From Strigamia acuminata (lineage: Eukaryota > Arthropoda > Chilopoda > Geophilomorpha > Linotaeniidae), in assembly GCA_949358305.1 (NCBI GenBank), contig OX442319.1:248001-312000 (forward strand): a DNA stretch of 64,000 nucleotides, read 5' to 3'. A model generated the notes under the pieces. The model saw only the letters and a list, made by a program, of their open reading frames with translations. It did not search any database and was not told where the DNA came from. Shown here piece by piece: positions 21,389 through 32,085 of this stretch. Position 1 is the stretch's first letter; the number at the start of each line of letters is the position of its first letter. Made by a program: the position numbers and the translations under genes.

Positions 21389-23041
21389 TGTGACGGTGAC
21401 GACCACAACTCCTATCGCATGATAGTACCGGGTATAAGTCGCGTGAATAAGTGATTAAAATACGAGATAATAAAGACAACAGAGTTTCTCAAAACGTGAC
21501 ATTTATTGTTACTAAACAATATAATCAATCCTAAAGTTATACAAATGACTAATGCCGACATTTGGCAAGTTAAATACAAGTTAAACTATACATGAAATTG
21601 GCTGTAAAACAGCCCTGAAATAATATGATTACGGTCATTGGTGATCCGGGGTTCGGGAACGGCAAAACGCCCGCTCGACCGAGTATAGATGTCATCAGAT
21701 AGCCGGGCTGGCTGTGTCCTCGCGGCTTCCGTCGGCGCTTCGTAATCGTGGAACTGGTTCCTTCGCGTTCCTGGTTCGTATCGTGTAATGGTCCGTGTAA
21801 TGCTGTCTGGTTCGATCCGAGAGGTGCGGTTGACTCATGTGCACCGCCACAACTAGGGTTGGAAATTGGTAATGAATAAATGAAGTCATTTATTCGCCAA
21901 GGTTCCGCTTGCGAATTACATTTAATTCGCGATGTTGTGAGTTTAATAAATTAACTCAATAAATTGTATTCAATTTATTGTTACGAATTTGATTCGTCAT
22001 ACAGTGAAATAAGTCTCGTGACTTACTTCGGTTGTTAACTTGTTGCCAAGTTTAAACAATTAAGGTGTATTTATCAACTACAAAATATAATAAAGGTTAA
22101 ACATCGCAACACACAATTGCCGTCAAAGTTCGCCTTGCTGAGCAGAACAGTATCGCGCGTGCCCTAAATAACAGTGCGGTGAGAGACGGCACTGGTATTC
22201 AGGGGGATATAGCCCGCAGTTCTGCACAACAGAATTAATCACCCGAGATACTACTCATAAGTAGACTGCTTTGGCACCATCACCGAAGAGATATAACTTT
22301 CCCAAACACATAGTGCTACTGGCGGTAACTGCATGTTTTGCATGCAGACTGCTTTGGCACCATCAGGTGATGGAGTCAATCTCTTGCAGTAACAGTGCTA
22401 CTGACGGTTACTAAATACTTTGGTATCACACGTGATTCTATTGTCCGACCACGAGGATACTTATGCGGGAGGCTTTCTCCTCGGCAAGACCGTTTGACGG
22501 AAACATGAACAGTCCGAACTTCGCCTTCAGTTGACGGGGGTTGCATGGCTCAGCAGAGCCATGCTATGCATAGTCCGGTAGGACCATGCCCTGAGTAAGA
22601 AACAGTTATTTGACATGCGGAACATACCAAATAACCAGAAATCAAGAACTAGCTTTACTTCCTGTTGTCAGGGAGTTTTATACTCGGTGGGATTAGGTTC
22701 CACCAATCTCGTATCGCAGGAAGTGGATATGGAGACGCAAATTGGGATTATGCTAATCTTTTAGCATAAACCGGAACGGGATACCGGGGACAGGAAATGG
22801 ATACACAGAACGGAAATACATTCTGAAAATGGGTTTCAGGTCGCGTACCCGTGATAAAGCAAGAATACCTGCTTTGTCTTATTGAGTATTGATAATATAA
22901 CTTTATATTATCGATCTAACTTATATTTAGTCATAGCAAACATAACAATATGTTTTGTGAACCATTTCTATGTAAAATAGTAAGTTCGAGGTTGAATTTG
23001 CCGCTAGTACTAGTGGCGCCATCTATTGCTAATTTGTCACA
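21389..23041 (-). repeat. Gypsy 5' LTR
   Basis: 1653 bp, same length as the 3' LTR and, by eye, the same sequence. It ends against the ACCA target duplication at 23042-23045. Confidence 0.95.
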
Positions 23042-23126
23042 ACCAAACAAAAATTCCAAAAAAAATTTCCGACTTAGTCACAGCCTCAAAAACAATGGAT
23101 GATTTCAAATATCGTGCGTCACGCAT

Positions 23127-23420
23127 ATGGCCCACGTTTGCCAGGTTAAAGCGATGGAAGATGGACATCCATGCTCAGTCACATTAGCAAATGTTCTTTA
23201 CGCACCTCATTTTACCGCTAGTCTTATTTCAGCTTCGAGGATCGACAAAGCGAAATATCACATCGACATTTTTTATTCGAAACTTCACGTTTTTGCAAAG
23301 AAAATTGAAGAAAGTCTTCTGAGAGCCGTCGAAAGAGGTGGACCTTACTACGTGACAGATGTTGTTTCTCCTCAAAAATCAGCTTTAACGACAACATTAC
23401 CATCCATTGCGGCAACATGA
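23127..23420 (+). pseudogene. Copia-2 polyprotein fragment, protease / pre-integrase linker
   Basis: Reads the typical Copia stretch after the protease: VTLANVLYAPHFTASLISAS (small molecule-like loop of the protease C-terminus), ending with YYVTDVV. The protease active-site DSG lies upstream in degraded sequence. Stop at 23418-23420, then a weak continuation to the inserted LTR at 23545. Confidence 0.75.
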
Positions 23421-23544
23421 ACGGTCCAGAGTGTTCCCACTCAAACTCTAGTCACCGAAGAAGATAATTTTGAAATATTTACTCAACCGATCGGAAAGGG
23501 AAAAACTGTCAAATTTTCAGATATTCTCATTGAAATACCTTCTT

Positions 23545-24460
23545 TGTAGCAGAGGAGAGGGAGCAAATCGGTGGTAACCGAGAGTGGAAGCGATAACTAA
23601 AACGTCGCAATGGCGTCGCACTTCCCGTACGAACGTATCGGCGACGTTGTATGCGGTTTCGGAATAAAACGGCCGTGCTAATGCACTTATATGCTGTGAA
23701 TAAACTAGATAACACTCTAATTAAAACCATAAAACGAAATGTTTAATAATACCTGAATTGAATCCACATTTACAAAAGGAAAAACCATGGCTTAACATCT
23801 CACTCGAGGTGGACGCCACGTTGGAATAATACAGAAGTCATACCAAGACACTCTAGTGTCGATTACATGCATTACAAAGTGGAAAACACAATTGATTAAA
23901 GTAAAGAGTTACACAAAGCATGATACTCCATGCTAGAATACCCAGAATGATAATAAACACGTAGAATAGAAATAAATTGCATAGAAAATCAATAAACAAT
24001 AAATAAACCGGAATATACATTGAAATATCATAACTATATGATACGAATAACAAATCTACCGTATATCTTCCAATAGCGCCCCGTGCGCTATTTGCCAAAT
24101 TTTTTTTTATCCCGCGCGCAATTGGAGGCCCACGCGGTATTAGAGGCTGCGGGTTATTTATACGTTCAAAAAACCCGGCATTGGCCAATTGGCCGATGCT
24201 GGGTTTTTTTAACATATTTGAACGAAAAACAGCAAAAAAGTGGCACAAATGAAACGTTTTCCATGCGTTTCGGTTATTTTCGGCCGAAACGTATGCAAAA
24301 CGTTTTGAACCCGCGCGTTGTTAGAGGTCCGCGCGCTATTTTCACTGCCGATTTTTTTCCCGCGGGTTAATAGAGGTCCGCGGGCAAATAGAGGCCAACG
24401 GACAAATGAAAGATATACGGTATGTCGAATAGAAAATACATTTGGTCTAAAAGACCAACA
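23545..24460 (-). mobile_element. Copia solo LTR (tRNA-Met-mimic family) inside Copia-2
   Basis: Read on the minus strand it starts TGTTGGTCTTT and ends CCTCTGCTACA. TTCTT stands on both sides (23540-23544, 24461-24465). Length is 916 bp including a 361-bp MITE; about 553 bp without it. Confidence 0.88.
24060..24420. mobile_element. pogo-type MITE (CCGTA ends)
   Basis: Termini CCGTATATCTT and AAGATATACGG, TA on both sides (24058-24059, 24421-24422). 361 bp. Inner part contains repeated (A/T)TAGAGGTCCGCG-like blocks. The CCGTA ends resemble those of the pogo-class element at 39048-41241, but the inside is unrelated. Confidence 0.78.
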
Positions 24461-24671
24461 TTCTTCACCGCAACATAATAATAATGCACAATCCCTTTCT
24501 TCTTCTTTTTCTCTTCCCAATCCCATTCCAGTGATACAAAATAATTTATGAAATTCTAATTCTTCTTCTCTTTTTGCAGAAACTGAATGTCTTCCTAAGA
24601 CCCAGCTCTATTCGGATGTAGTTAAAAATGGTCAAAAGAAAACGATCTCAAACACTCCGAATAAGACATTA

Positions 24672-25260
24672 GAGAGTTTGCGGGATGCATTTTTCCCTTA
24701 CACTATTTTTCCTTTACACTATTTTAGTGCCATATCGTAAGGGAAAAATCTTTAGTGTATCGTTTTGAACACTAAATTAAAATATAGCGCAGCCAATCCG
24801 GTAGTTTTCCACTATTTACTTCACAGAGCCTTTAAATTTGGATTAGCAACGACCTCATTCGCCGCCATTTCTTTTCTTCGCTTCAATCGCACAAAGGGCA
24901 CGTATTAAGGTTTATATCATTGTTTTCTCTTTCATTTGGTTTTAATTCGCAATAATAAAGGTGCTTCATTGTTTTGAAGCAGTAAAATACAACAATTGTC
25001 TCTAATTTTTTTCAAAAGAGACTGCTACAGTTTCGGTGATCACGTGACATAGTGAAATAGTGTAGTGATAAGGAAAAAATGCAGCCCGCAAACTCTCTAT
25101 TTTATCATTTTTCCCTTACACTATTTTTATACCGTATAGTGTTTAACTGTAAGGGAAAAATGAATCCCGCAAACTCTCTATTTTATCATTTTTCCTTACA
25201 CTATTTTTATACCGTATAGTGTTTAACTGTAAGGAAAAAATGAATCCCGCAAACTCTCTA
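24672..25260. mobile_element. MITE with GAGAGTTTGCGGG ends, plus terminal tandem duplications
   Basis: The core element runs 24672-25097 from GAGAGTTTGCGGGATGCATT to the inverse GCCCGCAAACTCTC, with TA on both sides. To its right the last 81 bp (starting TTTTATCATTTTTCC and ending CCCGCAAACTCTCTA) are repeated twice (about 25100-25260). No coding content. Confidence 0.78.
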
Positions 25261-25274
25261 TTGACTACAGTTAA

Positions 25275-25737
25275 CCTTCCCATAGCCAAGCGTGGTTACA
25301 ACACGTAGCTAGCTGTGGTCGGTCAAATCCGCCTTCTTTTAAAATGCTTCTGCGCATGTGCAGAATCTTATTTCTTCTGGTTCAATCGCATTTTTTCTGG
25401 TTTGACATGTGCTGAGGCCAGGAAAAATGTGATTGCACCTGGAAAATTAAGATTGTGCACATGCGCAGAATCGTTTCAATATACCGCCTAGTGCTAAAAA
25501 GTGGCAAAACGGTGTACGGCGCTCACGTAATGGTGTTTTATGTTGTAAATATTATAATTATTATTGGTTTAACTTATTCCTAATCGAAATAACTTTAGAA
25601 CTTTGTTATCATAAATTTAGAAAAAATATTTTTGGAGGAATTAAAGCTGGTCCCCTAAATTAATTTTCAGAAAAAAAAAAGTTATAGTTATTTTACTACT
25701 TTTGTTATTTTTCTGACACACCATGGCTATGGGAAGG
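25275..25737. mobile_element. piggyBac-like MITE
   Basis: Ends CCTTCCCATAGCCA and its inverse, each bordered by TTAA (25271-25274 and 25738-25741), the target of piggyBac elements. 463 bp, no transposase. When it and one TTAA are removed, the Copia-2 integrase reading frame continues. Confidence 0.75.
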
Positions 25738-25744
25738 TTAAGGA

Positions 25745-26434
25745 TGCGACGGGACTTTGGCATTCACGTCTTGGTCACGTACACACTAATGTGTTAAGAC
25801 TATTGGCCAAAAATTCAAAAGTTCATGGGATGGATCCAGGTGAAGTAACGAAAGAACTCGCATGTAATGATTGTGGACTGACGAAATCCACGAGATCTTC
25901 ACATCCACCGGATTCAAAACCCGTCTCATCAAAGCCACTTGATCTCCTCCATATGGACGTGTGGGGGCCAGCAAGTGTCGACTCTTTTGGTGGCGCACGT
26001 TACATCTTGGCCATCATCAACGATGCTACTCACTATCTGTGGCTATTTCCTATGAAAAAGAAGTCTGACGTATTCCAGATTTTCAAGGAATTCATGGTCC
26101 GAGTTGAACGCATCGCAGGAACCAAGATTAAAGCTGTCAGGACAGATCAAGGAGGTGAATTCGTCCCAAACGAATTTTCAGCTTTTCTCACACAACATGG
26201 TATTCAAGGACAAAGAACAAATCCCAGGACGCCATAGATGAACGGCGTTGCCGAGCGTATAAATCGAACTATGGTGGATTCTGTTCGTGCAATCCTTTCG
26301 GAAACCGCTCTTCCACTTGAACTTTGGGCAGAATTGTCGGTGACCTTCAGTTATATCAAAAATCGCATTCCGCATTCCAGAATTAACAATGAGGTTCCAT
26401 GTATTTTGTGGAGAGATATACATTTACAGTGACT
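25745..26434 (+). pseudogene. Copia-2 integrase
   Basis: Begins with the integrase zinc-binding part (LWHSRLGHVHTN, then C-x2-C in CNDCGLTKS). The catalytic core has HMDVWGPA, RTDQGGEF and NGVAERINRT, so D, D and E are all kept. A TAG at 26235-26237 lies between the second D and the E, and the Tc1 element interrupts the frame at 26435. It is broken but only moderately diverged. Confidence 0.88.
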
Positions 26435-26436
26435 CA

Positions 26437-27834
26437 AAAAATTGTTCACATGTTTGTAGTAGTATCGTTAATTGACAAAAAAAAGATTTATAATGATTTC
26501 TCAGGAAGAAAATATTTTAAATTTTAACACAAATAGCTCATGACTTTTCAGAAAAAGTCAATAATTTTTAAAAATTTCAAAAAACAAAAAAGATATGATC
26601 GAAAAAGCATCGTTCTTTCATGGAAACAATTATTTTGCCATAGAACTTTCATGGATTTTAATGTTGTGTATGACCTCCTTTTGCCCTGAGAACTTCAGAA
26701 ATATGTTGGGGCATACTGTCAATTGACTTTAGACAAGTGCCTTTACTTATTGTGTCCCAAACCTTTTCAATTCTCTTTTCAATTGTCATGTTGAAACACT
26801 ACATCTTTCATTTTAAGCTTGTAGTATTTTAATGTTCCCATCAAATCTTCTTTAAGAATAGTGCAATACAATTCTGCATTCATTATTCCATCAATACTAT
26901 CAAGATTTCGTGTTCCATTAGCAGTTATGCATCTCCAAATCATTAAGAAACTACCTTCATGTTTTACTGTTGGGATCATCTGGTGCAATTGTAGTGCTAA
27001 TTTTTGTTTTTTCCAGCAGCCTTTGCGCCCATCACTTCCTAAACGGTAAATCTTTGTTTCATCTGAGAAAATAACTTTTCTCCAATCGTATATTGTCCAG
27101 TCTTTGTATTTTTGGGCAAATTCCATTCTGAACCGTTTATGACGAGCTGTTAATAAGGGCTTTTTAACATTGACTGATGACTTCAATCTATTTCTCTTTA
27201 GCACATTTAGTACAGTTTGAGCACTAACAACATTGTTATGATGTTTAGCAAGATCAATTTGCATGTCTACAGCTGTATCTAGGCGAACTGATGTAACTGC
27301 CCTAACAATGTTTTGCTCCGGTGTGGCTGTTAGAATTTTTGGGCGACCTAATTTTGGTTTTTTGCATCTAAAGCATATGTTTTGCAAATTTTAGACACAC
27401 ATCCAATGCTAACTTGGACTTCTGCAGCAATTTTTCGAACAGAAATTCCTTTTTCAACTAATGCTAGAACATTTTGTTGTTTTTCCAATGAGCGAGGGCA
27501 CATGATGATTTCTAATGTTTAAAATACAGCTATGATACATAATGTTGCTATATAACCCCAATTTTGAATATACTTGCACAATAACAGTAATTCCAACACC
27601 AAAAATCAATCACATTGGAGCAGCAAAAAAATTGTTTACATGAAAGAACGATGCTTTTTCAATCATATCTTTTTTGTTTTTTGAAATTTATAAACATTAT
27701 TGACTTTTTCTGAAAGATCATGAGCTATTTGTGTTAAAATTTAAAATATTTTCTTTCTGGGAAATCATTATAAATCTTTTTTTTGCCAATTAACGATACT
27801 ACTACAAACATGTGAACAATTTTTTGAGTCACTG
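26437..27834 (-). mobile_element. Tc1-type transposon
   Basis: 1398 bp. Terminal repeats start CAGTGACTCAAAAAATTG on both sides, with TA at 26435-26436 and 27835-27836. Similarity between the ends continues inward for about 200 bp, including CATCGTTCTTTCATG copies at about 26608 and 27645, so the inverted repeats are long. Inserted in the integrase of Copia-2. Confidence 0.92.
26655..27506 (-). pseudogene. Tc1 transposase, frameshifted
   Basis: The N-terminal helix-turn-helix starts at about 27504 (MCPRSLEKQQNVLAL) and is cut by a frameshift. The longest frame, 27387-26779, carries the second HTH and the first catalytic motif FSDETK, then RLGSDGRKG, and ends near QHDN, the second catalytic Asp. 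A further frame change leads to the C-terminal HISEVLRAKGGHTQH close to 26655. At least two frame breaks, so inactive. Confidence 0.85.
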
Positions 27835-27836
27835 TA

Positions 27837-28800
27837 TCATTACGCCATTTCCGAAAAATTGGCTGCAAGTGCTGGGTACACATAACAACGCCCGGACGAG
27901 ATAAACTTGACAGTCGAGCCTGGATTGGATATTTGGTCGGATATGCTGTCAGAACCCCGATACAGATCAAGTAACAGAAACAAAGCATCTTCGCATTGAT
28001 GAGCACATTTCATATCGGAAAACAATTCGAAATTATCAACCATCGAATCCAAATTTATTGGAACAAAGTCAAGAGCTGTCACTATCCACGTCACGCTATC
28101 TTCCATGGCCAAAGCTGAAATCCGATTCAGATGAAGATTCCAGCGATGATGAGTCCATCATTTCGCGTGCACCATCCTCGACGACAGGATCCCAAAAATC
28201 ACCATCGCCGGGTAGTCCGAAGGCATCTGGAACGTTAACTCCTAAACCTTCCATTCCATTTAAGCCAGCGGGACTTGAAACGCCGACAGGAACTTCTCCT
28301 ATTGCATCCACTGCAGGGCCATTGGTCATACCATCGCAAGTGTCACCACGAACGCGTGCCAATTCATTTACGGCTGATGTAACAGTTCCAAATTATGCTT
28401 TTCCTCGCCAGTTTGATGTTATACCTCAAACAGGTGACCGCATGAGGTTAACTGAACCTGTCAATTTTCCATGACGTATCATTGGCGGTCAGGGTCCCTA
28501 TTCTGAATGGCTACGTGAGGAACACCTTCGTAAGGATCCTGATTCAGTGAAGTTGCACGTGGATGTGTACTATTACCCTGATCATGGAATCCGACTCCGA
28601 AGTCGTCCAGACATTGAAGCATACTGCAAATAGAAGAAAATTCCATATGCAGCAGAGCAATTTTCCTTTAGATCAATCGAACGTCATGCACACTTACCAA
28701 TTGGAGTTCAACGACCAATGGTACATTTGACAATTCGAGAGCCCACTTCATACAAAGAAGCCATCAAATCCATAGAGGCTAAAGAATGTGTTAGAAATAA
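27837..28800 (+). pseudogene. Copia-2 region after integrase, with linker and MBD-like segment
   Basis: Continues the Copia-2 polyprotein after the Tc1 insertion. The first part (to 28060) has stops and an AVVGY-like remnant. 28100-28470 is a Pro/Ser/Thr-rich linker (SPSPGSPKASGTLTPKPS). A TGA at 28472 and a TAG at 28631 break the frame around an MBD-like segment (28487-28673). After it comes the start of the RT region (REPTSYKEAIKSIEAKEC), where similarity ends. Confidence 0.78.
28487..28673 (+). other. MBD-like (methyl-CpG-binding) segment in Copia-2
   Basis: Reads WLREEHLRKDPD, HVDVYYYPDHGIRLRSRPDI, EAYC, then KKIPYAAEQFSF. This follows the MBD layout: W, basic RK loop, D-V-Y-Y strand, hairpin, R-S-R-x-x-(I/L) helix start, and the closing F-x-F. 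Residues matching MeCP2 Arg111, Asp121, Tyr123 and Arg133 are all present. One TAG (28631-28633) interrupts the helix end. Assignment is by motif comparison from memory of the MBD family. Confidence 0.8.
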
Positions 28801-28810
28801 GCACTAGAAT

Positions 28811-29388
28811 AGTGCCATTTATCCAATTGCATCTTTGTGTTAAAGATTTGTTTTATCAATAGTACTATGTGAATAATCAAACTAATAATACATATATGAT
28901 TTGTTCTTTACCAATTATTTTGGTCACATGATCTAATGTATCATCTTTTAAGTTTTTCTGAGTTTATTAAAATCAGTCTGTTATTTTTGCTCCAAGTTTA
29001 AACATGAGTTATGTTTATTTCCACTGCATTAGTTAGCTCTGCTAACAGTTGGTTATGGGCCACAGTCACATGGAGTGACATTTATGTTTTCAACTTTTGA
29101 GAAGTTTTTCCAGCAGTGGGCATGGCAGCCATGCAAGTGCAGCAGTGAAGTCAAGAGGACTTTCATTTTTCAGTGGTTTTTGGAGCATTTTGGAGAAATT
29201 TCAGTGCAGAAACATGGATTTGGGATCCAGGAACATATTTAGAAGGTCTGAAACCATTTTATTCGAATTCAGAGCGAAAATCGGATCATATGGCAACCCA
29301 AGGCCAAACAAAGATGGCGGAGCCCATCTTGTGAGGTGAAAAGTAATCAGTTTTGAAAATTTGTAATTACGAGGACTTATTGGTATTA
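28811..29388. other. intron segment, unassigned
   Basis: AT-rich. A short plus frame at 29097-29339 has no family. Nothing else recognised. Confidence 0.35.
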
Positions 29389-29557
29389 CAGTGTACATGA
29401 AATCTTGTTTGTTATAACGAATAATTCGTTATATCAAAATTCGTTATAACGAAAATATTTAACATGGTGTTCTACAGCTGGCCAACCAAGTCATGTTAAA
29501 CAATTCGTTATATCGATAATTCGTTATGACGCGATTTGTTATAAAGAGTTTTGACTG
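29389..29557. mobile_element. pogo-related MITE, copy A
   Basis: 169 bp, rich in TTCGTTATAACGAA palindromes. Ends CAGTGTACATG and GTTTTGACTG; TA on the left, CA on the right. It matches 61084-61250 in inverted orientation over its whole length. Ends of the type CAGTCGAAACTCTTTATAAC are usual for pogo/Tigger elements. Confidence 0.72.
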
Positions 29558-30772
29558 CAACAGTATTGTATCGTTTGGAACAACAAGTGAAATGGGTTTA
29601 TAGTGTTAAGGAATCGATCACATTTACAGTGGCTTGTGGGAGGGCTACAATACCCGTAATACCATCATAGTGCACAAAACAGGGATTTTAGTCGTTCCGC
29701 CTGCATGCGCAGCAATAGGAAAGGAGATCTTACTCCCGCCAATCAGAAGGCAGAAATGTTCATTCCCCCATTAGCAGAAATTTTACAAGCTGAGGATAAA
29801 GTTTTATTGAAAAGATGAGAGGGAATACAAACAGTAAACAATAGTAAGGATCAGGTAAGATCAAAATTTCAAGATGTATTGTTAGAAAAGATAATAATGG
29901 AAATTCTGGAGGCTTCCAAGCAACAACTGATGGTACTCATACGTGAATATCAACAGTCATAGGCTAGGTATTGCCAATCATTTGCATAATCGTAGGAGTT
30001 TATTGGAGTACTAAAAGGATTTGGAGTTGGAGGTCATCAAAGTCAAAGAGACAGAGGCCTAGTTTTTATCCAGACACAAGAATCAGATTTACACCAGTGA
30101 CTTTGTCACCAAGCTCAGTAGAAAGATTTCGTAGCCACTCAAAATAGTGTTAGCGAAGTCGCTGATATTCAATTGTAGTAGTCGTCCAAAAAAGACTAGC
30201 AGTAGACCAATCAACAGACTGAAAAATATTAACTCCTTTTTGATAGAGCAAAAGAAGTGGATGCAGCTCGAGTGAAATGAGCCTTAAAACAGAAGTGTCT
30301 AAACTGGATTAGAAAATTGCCCATTTTAATCCATCTAGCGATGGTAACTGGTGAAACAGGACTTAAAGGCCGAGAGGAAGTAAAAAGGGGAAGTTTACTT
30401 CTGCCTCTAAATCAAAAATCAAAAATATATAACTAAAAATTGAATCGCTGCCACCTTGTTAGCCCAACTTAGGAATTAAACCTAGGTTTTTGTGTCGTTA
30501 AAATGACATGTTTGCTAAAATGGTGTGTCGCTAAAATGAAATCGCTAAAATGAAATTGCTAAAATGAAGTACATCCGAATCAGTTCCTCTGACCATAGCG
30601 CCAGGAACAACTCATTTAGAGTTGCCAGCAATCTCTAGAGAGTTGCTTGTCGGTTTTGATTAATGTGAACCAATGTGTGTGGTTTTGAGAACTGCTTTGG
30701 TTTTGCTGTGCTTAATATGTTGTGAGCATTCTTTGCAAATTTTTGTGATAATTTGATCTTTAAGAAGGGAAG
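29558..30772 (+). other. decayed internal region of an LTR element (probable)
   Basis: No open frame of note. Near 30490-30575 a short tandem block (TCGCTAAAATGAAA) occurs. The stretch ends in AAGAAGGGAAG, a polypurine tract directly before the LTR-like unit at 30773. Confidence 0.4.
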
Positions 30773-31354
30773 TGTGATGTACGAGTTTATGCATCTAATT
30801 TAAGAATTACTCCGTAATATTTTTTGATTGGATATAAGTTTAATGTGTTACTTTTAAGATTAAGATTATAAAGTGTGATATTGGAATCGAATTGTCAAGT
30901 GATATTGAAAGAAACACTCGTATTGAATCATAACGAATTATGAACAATAAACAATGAATATAGCTTAGGAACAATAACGGTCAGATGACAAAGTGACAGA
31001 AAACAGTTACTGTTGAGTATGCTAAAGCTTGTGAGAGCAAGATCAGGCTTCAGGATGCTGGGCCAAGTGTTGCGCTAAGTGTTGTGAAATGTGCCTAAGA
31101 TGTAAAGGATTGAAAATCACCATGAAGCATTCATCTTAAAGAAAAGAATCCTGAATAACAGAGCATCAAAACAGTAACTATTATGACTAATAGATTCTAC
31201 TTTAAGTTATTATTTATCTTATAGTTATTGTAAATATTACTGTTTTTCTTTATAATTAAATCTATATTAATGTTTTAAGAAATTCTTATTTCTTGAATAT
31301 GCAGAAGAGTTTCTTGTGATACACCCATATCGCTCGGTTTGGGTGTACATCACA
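30773..31354 (+). repeat. 3' LTR of an unclassified LTR retrotransposon
   Basis: 582 bp, starts TGTGATGTAC and ends GTACATCACA, and follows the polypurine tract AAGAAGGGAAG. No matching target duplication was found, so the 5' part of the element seems to be lost. Confidence 0.6.
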
Positions 31355-31450
31355 ACATATTTAGTAATTTAGTTGCTAGGAGCAAATCATGTACTCACAT
31401 TTTGCAAATTTACTTGCAATTGAGACTTAGAGTATTTCAGTTTAACTTAC

Positions 31451-31532
31451 CATCAACATTCCCTACTCGTTGGTACTGAATTCTGAACAAAAATGCTTCG
31501 AGAATAAAAGCAACAACTATTGTCATGACAAC
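31451..31532 (-). CDS. TPCN1: two-pore channel exon, S6 of repeat II
   Basis: Acceptor TTTCAG and donor GTAAGT flank it. Translation VVMTIVVAFILEAFLFRIQY continues to GNVD and a split codon. This is the second pore-lining S6 helix; TPC1 proteins have VVMTIIVAFILEAF here. Confidence 0.93.
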
Positions 31533-31592
31533 CTGAAATTTTTCAAATAGTCAATTTAAAAAAATCATTAATTGTTTAAAACTTTACATTAC

Positions 31593-31708
31593 CATAGTAA
31601 CAATATAAAATGTCATGAAAAAAAGACGACTCCAATTTGTTGTTACAATTGCAAACCCTTCCATAATAATAAACCAGTTATTTACAACAGTTAATTCAAA
31701 AAGAGTAA
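31593..31708 (-). CDS. TPCN1: two-pore channel exon, pore loop and start of S6
   Basis: Reads [20 protein letters not shown] and on to [15 protein letters not shown]. The LTVVNNW stretch is the repeat-II selectivity filter of animal TPC1, with both Asn residues (VNN) kept. Introns on both sides are 59-60 bp. Confidence 0.95.
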
Positions 31709-31767
31709 CTAATAAAAAAAAAATGAAATAAAATCATTAAATTAATTAACTAAAAATATGAAATTAC

Positions 31768-31865
31768 CGCCACTAATAAATAAATTTTCAAAATTATTGT
31801 AATGATAATATCCATTTCTTAATGATGTGTTTCCATATCTGTAATAATCTTCAACAGTGGTATTC
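31768..31865 (-). CDS. TPCN1: two-pore channel exon, S5-pore loop
   Basis: Begins by completing a Lys codon and reads NTTVEDYYRY, SLRNGYYHYNNFENLFISGG. It corresponds to the luminal loop with an N-x-T glycosylation sequon (NTT, and another at NTS) and the YYxxNNF motif found in TPC1. Confidence 0.92.
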
Positions 31866-31923
31866 CTATGAAAAAATAGTATGACACAAATGCTAGATAC
31901 TAATTTTTTTAAAAAAATCATAC

Positions 31924-32085
31924 TTGCAACAATTCTTCATCTCTATATCGGAAAATAATTCCATTCCCACAATAGCAAAAAAGTAATACAGAATAAGCAA
32001 AACAATTCCTGCACTTATCATCCGAGGAAGTAAAATAAATAAGGTTCCAAAAATGTCGTGATATCGTCGTTTCATCTTAAATATT
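31924..32085 (-). CDS. TPCN1: two-pore channel exon, S4-S5 linker and S5 of repeat II
   Basis: Reads IFKMKRRYHDIFGTLFILLP, then RMISAGIVLLILYYFFAIVG and MELF...NCC. It matches animal TPC1 (R-Y-R-x-x-x-x-T-M-F-E-L-L-P-R-M, then YY-x-FAIVGME-F). 162 bp. The 10.8-kb intron upstream holds several Copia LTRs and the pogo element. Confidence 0.95.

Larger units (their letters stand above)
9937..23041 (-). mobile_element. complete Gypsy (Ty3-type) LTR retrotransposon with three ORFs
   Basis: 13,105 bp on the minus strand, flanked by ACCA (9933-9936 and 23042-23045), a 4-bp target-site duplication. The order is 5' LTR, tRNA-Gln primer site, gag, -1 frameshift signal, pol, an extra ORF, polypurine tract and 3' LTR. 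The two LTRs are equal in length and I found no difference between them by eye. gag, pol and ORF3 are all open. This is a young and probably competent copy, inserted in the 21.8-kb channel intron next to the 5' part of Copia-2. Confidence 0.95.
23050..28810 (+). mobile_element. Copia-2, decayed Ty1/copia element carrying several later insertions
   Basis: Plus-strand coding remnants: a protease-to-integrase linker (23127-23420), integrase (25745-26434) and the post-integrase region with an MBD-like segment (27837-28800). They are split by a Copia solo LTR (23545-24460), a MITE group (24672-25260), a piggyBac-type MITE (25275-25737) and a Tc1 element (26437-27834). Removing each insertion with one target duplication restores colinearity with other Copia proteins. 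No LTR of its own was found; the 5' and 3' limits are where coding similarity fades. Confidence 0.82.

Noticed and set aside
30773-31354. Solo LTR
   Set aside because: No target duplication, and a polypurine tract lies right before it, so it is rather the 3' LTR of a decayed element.
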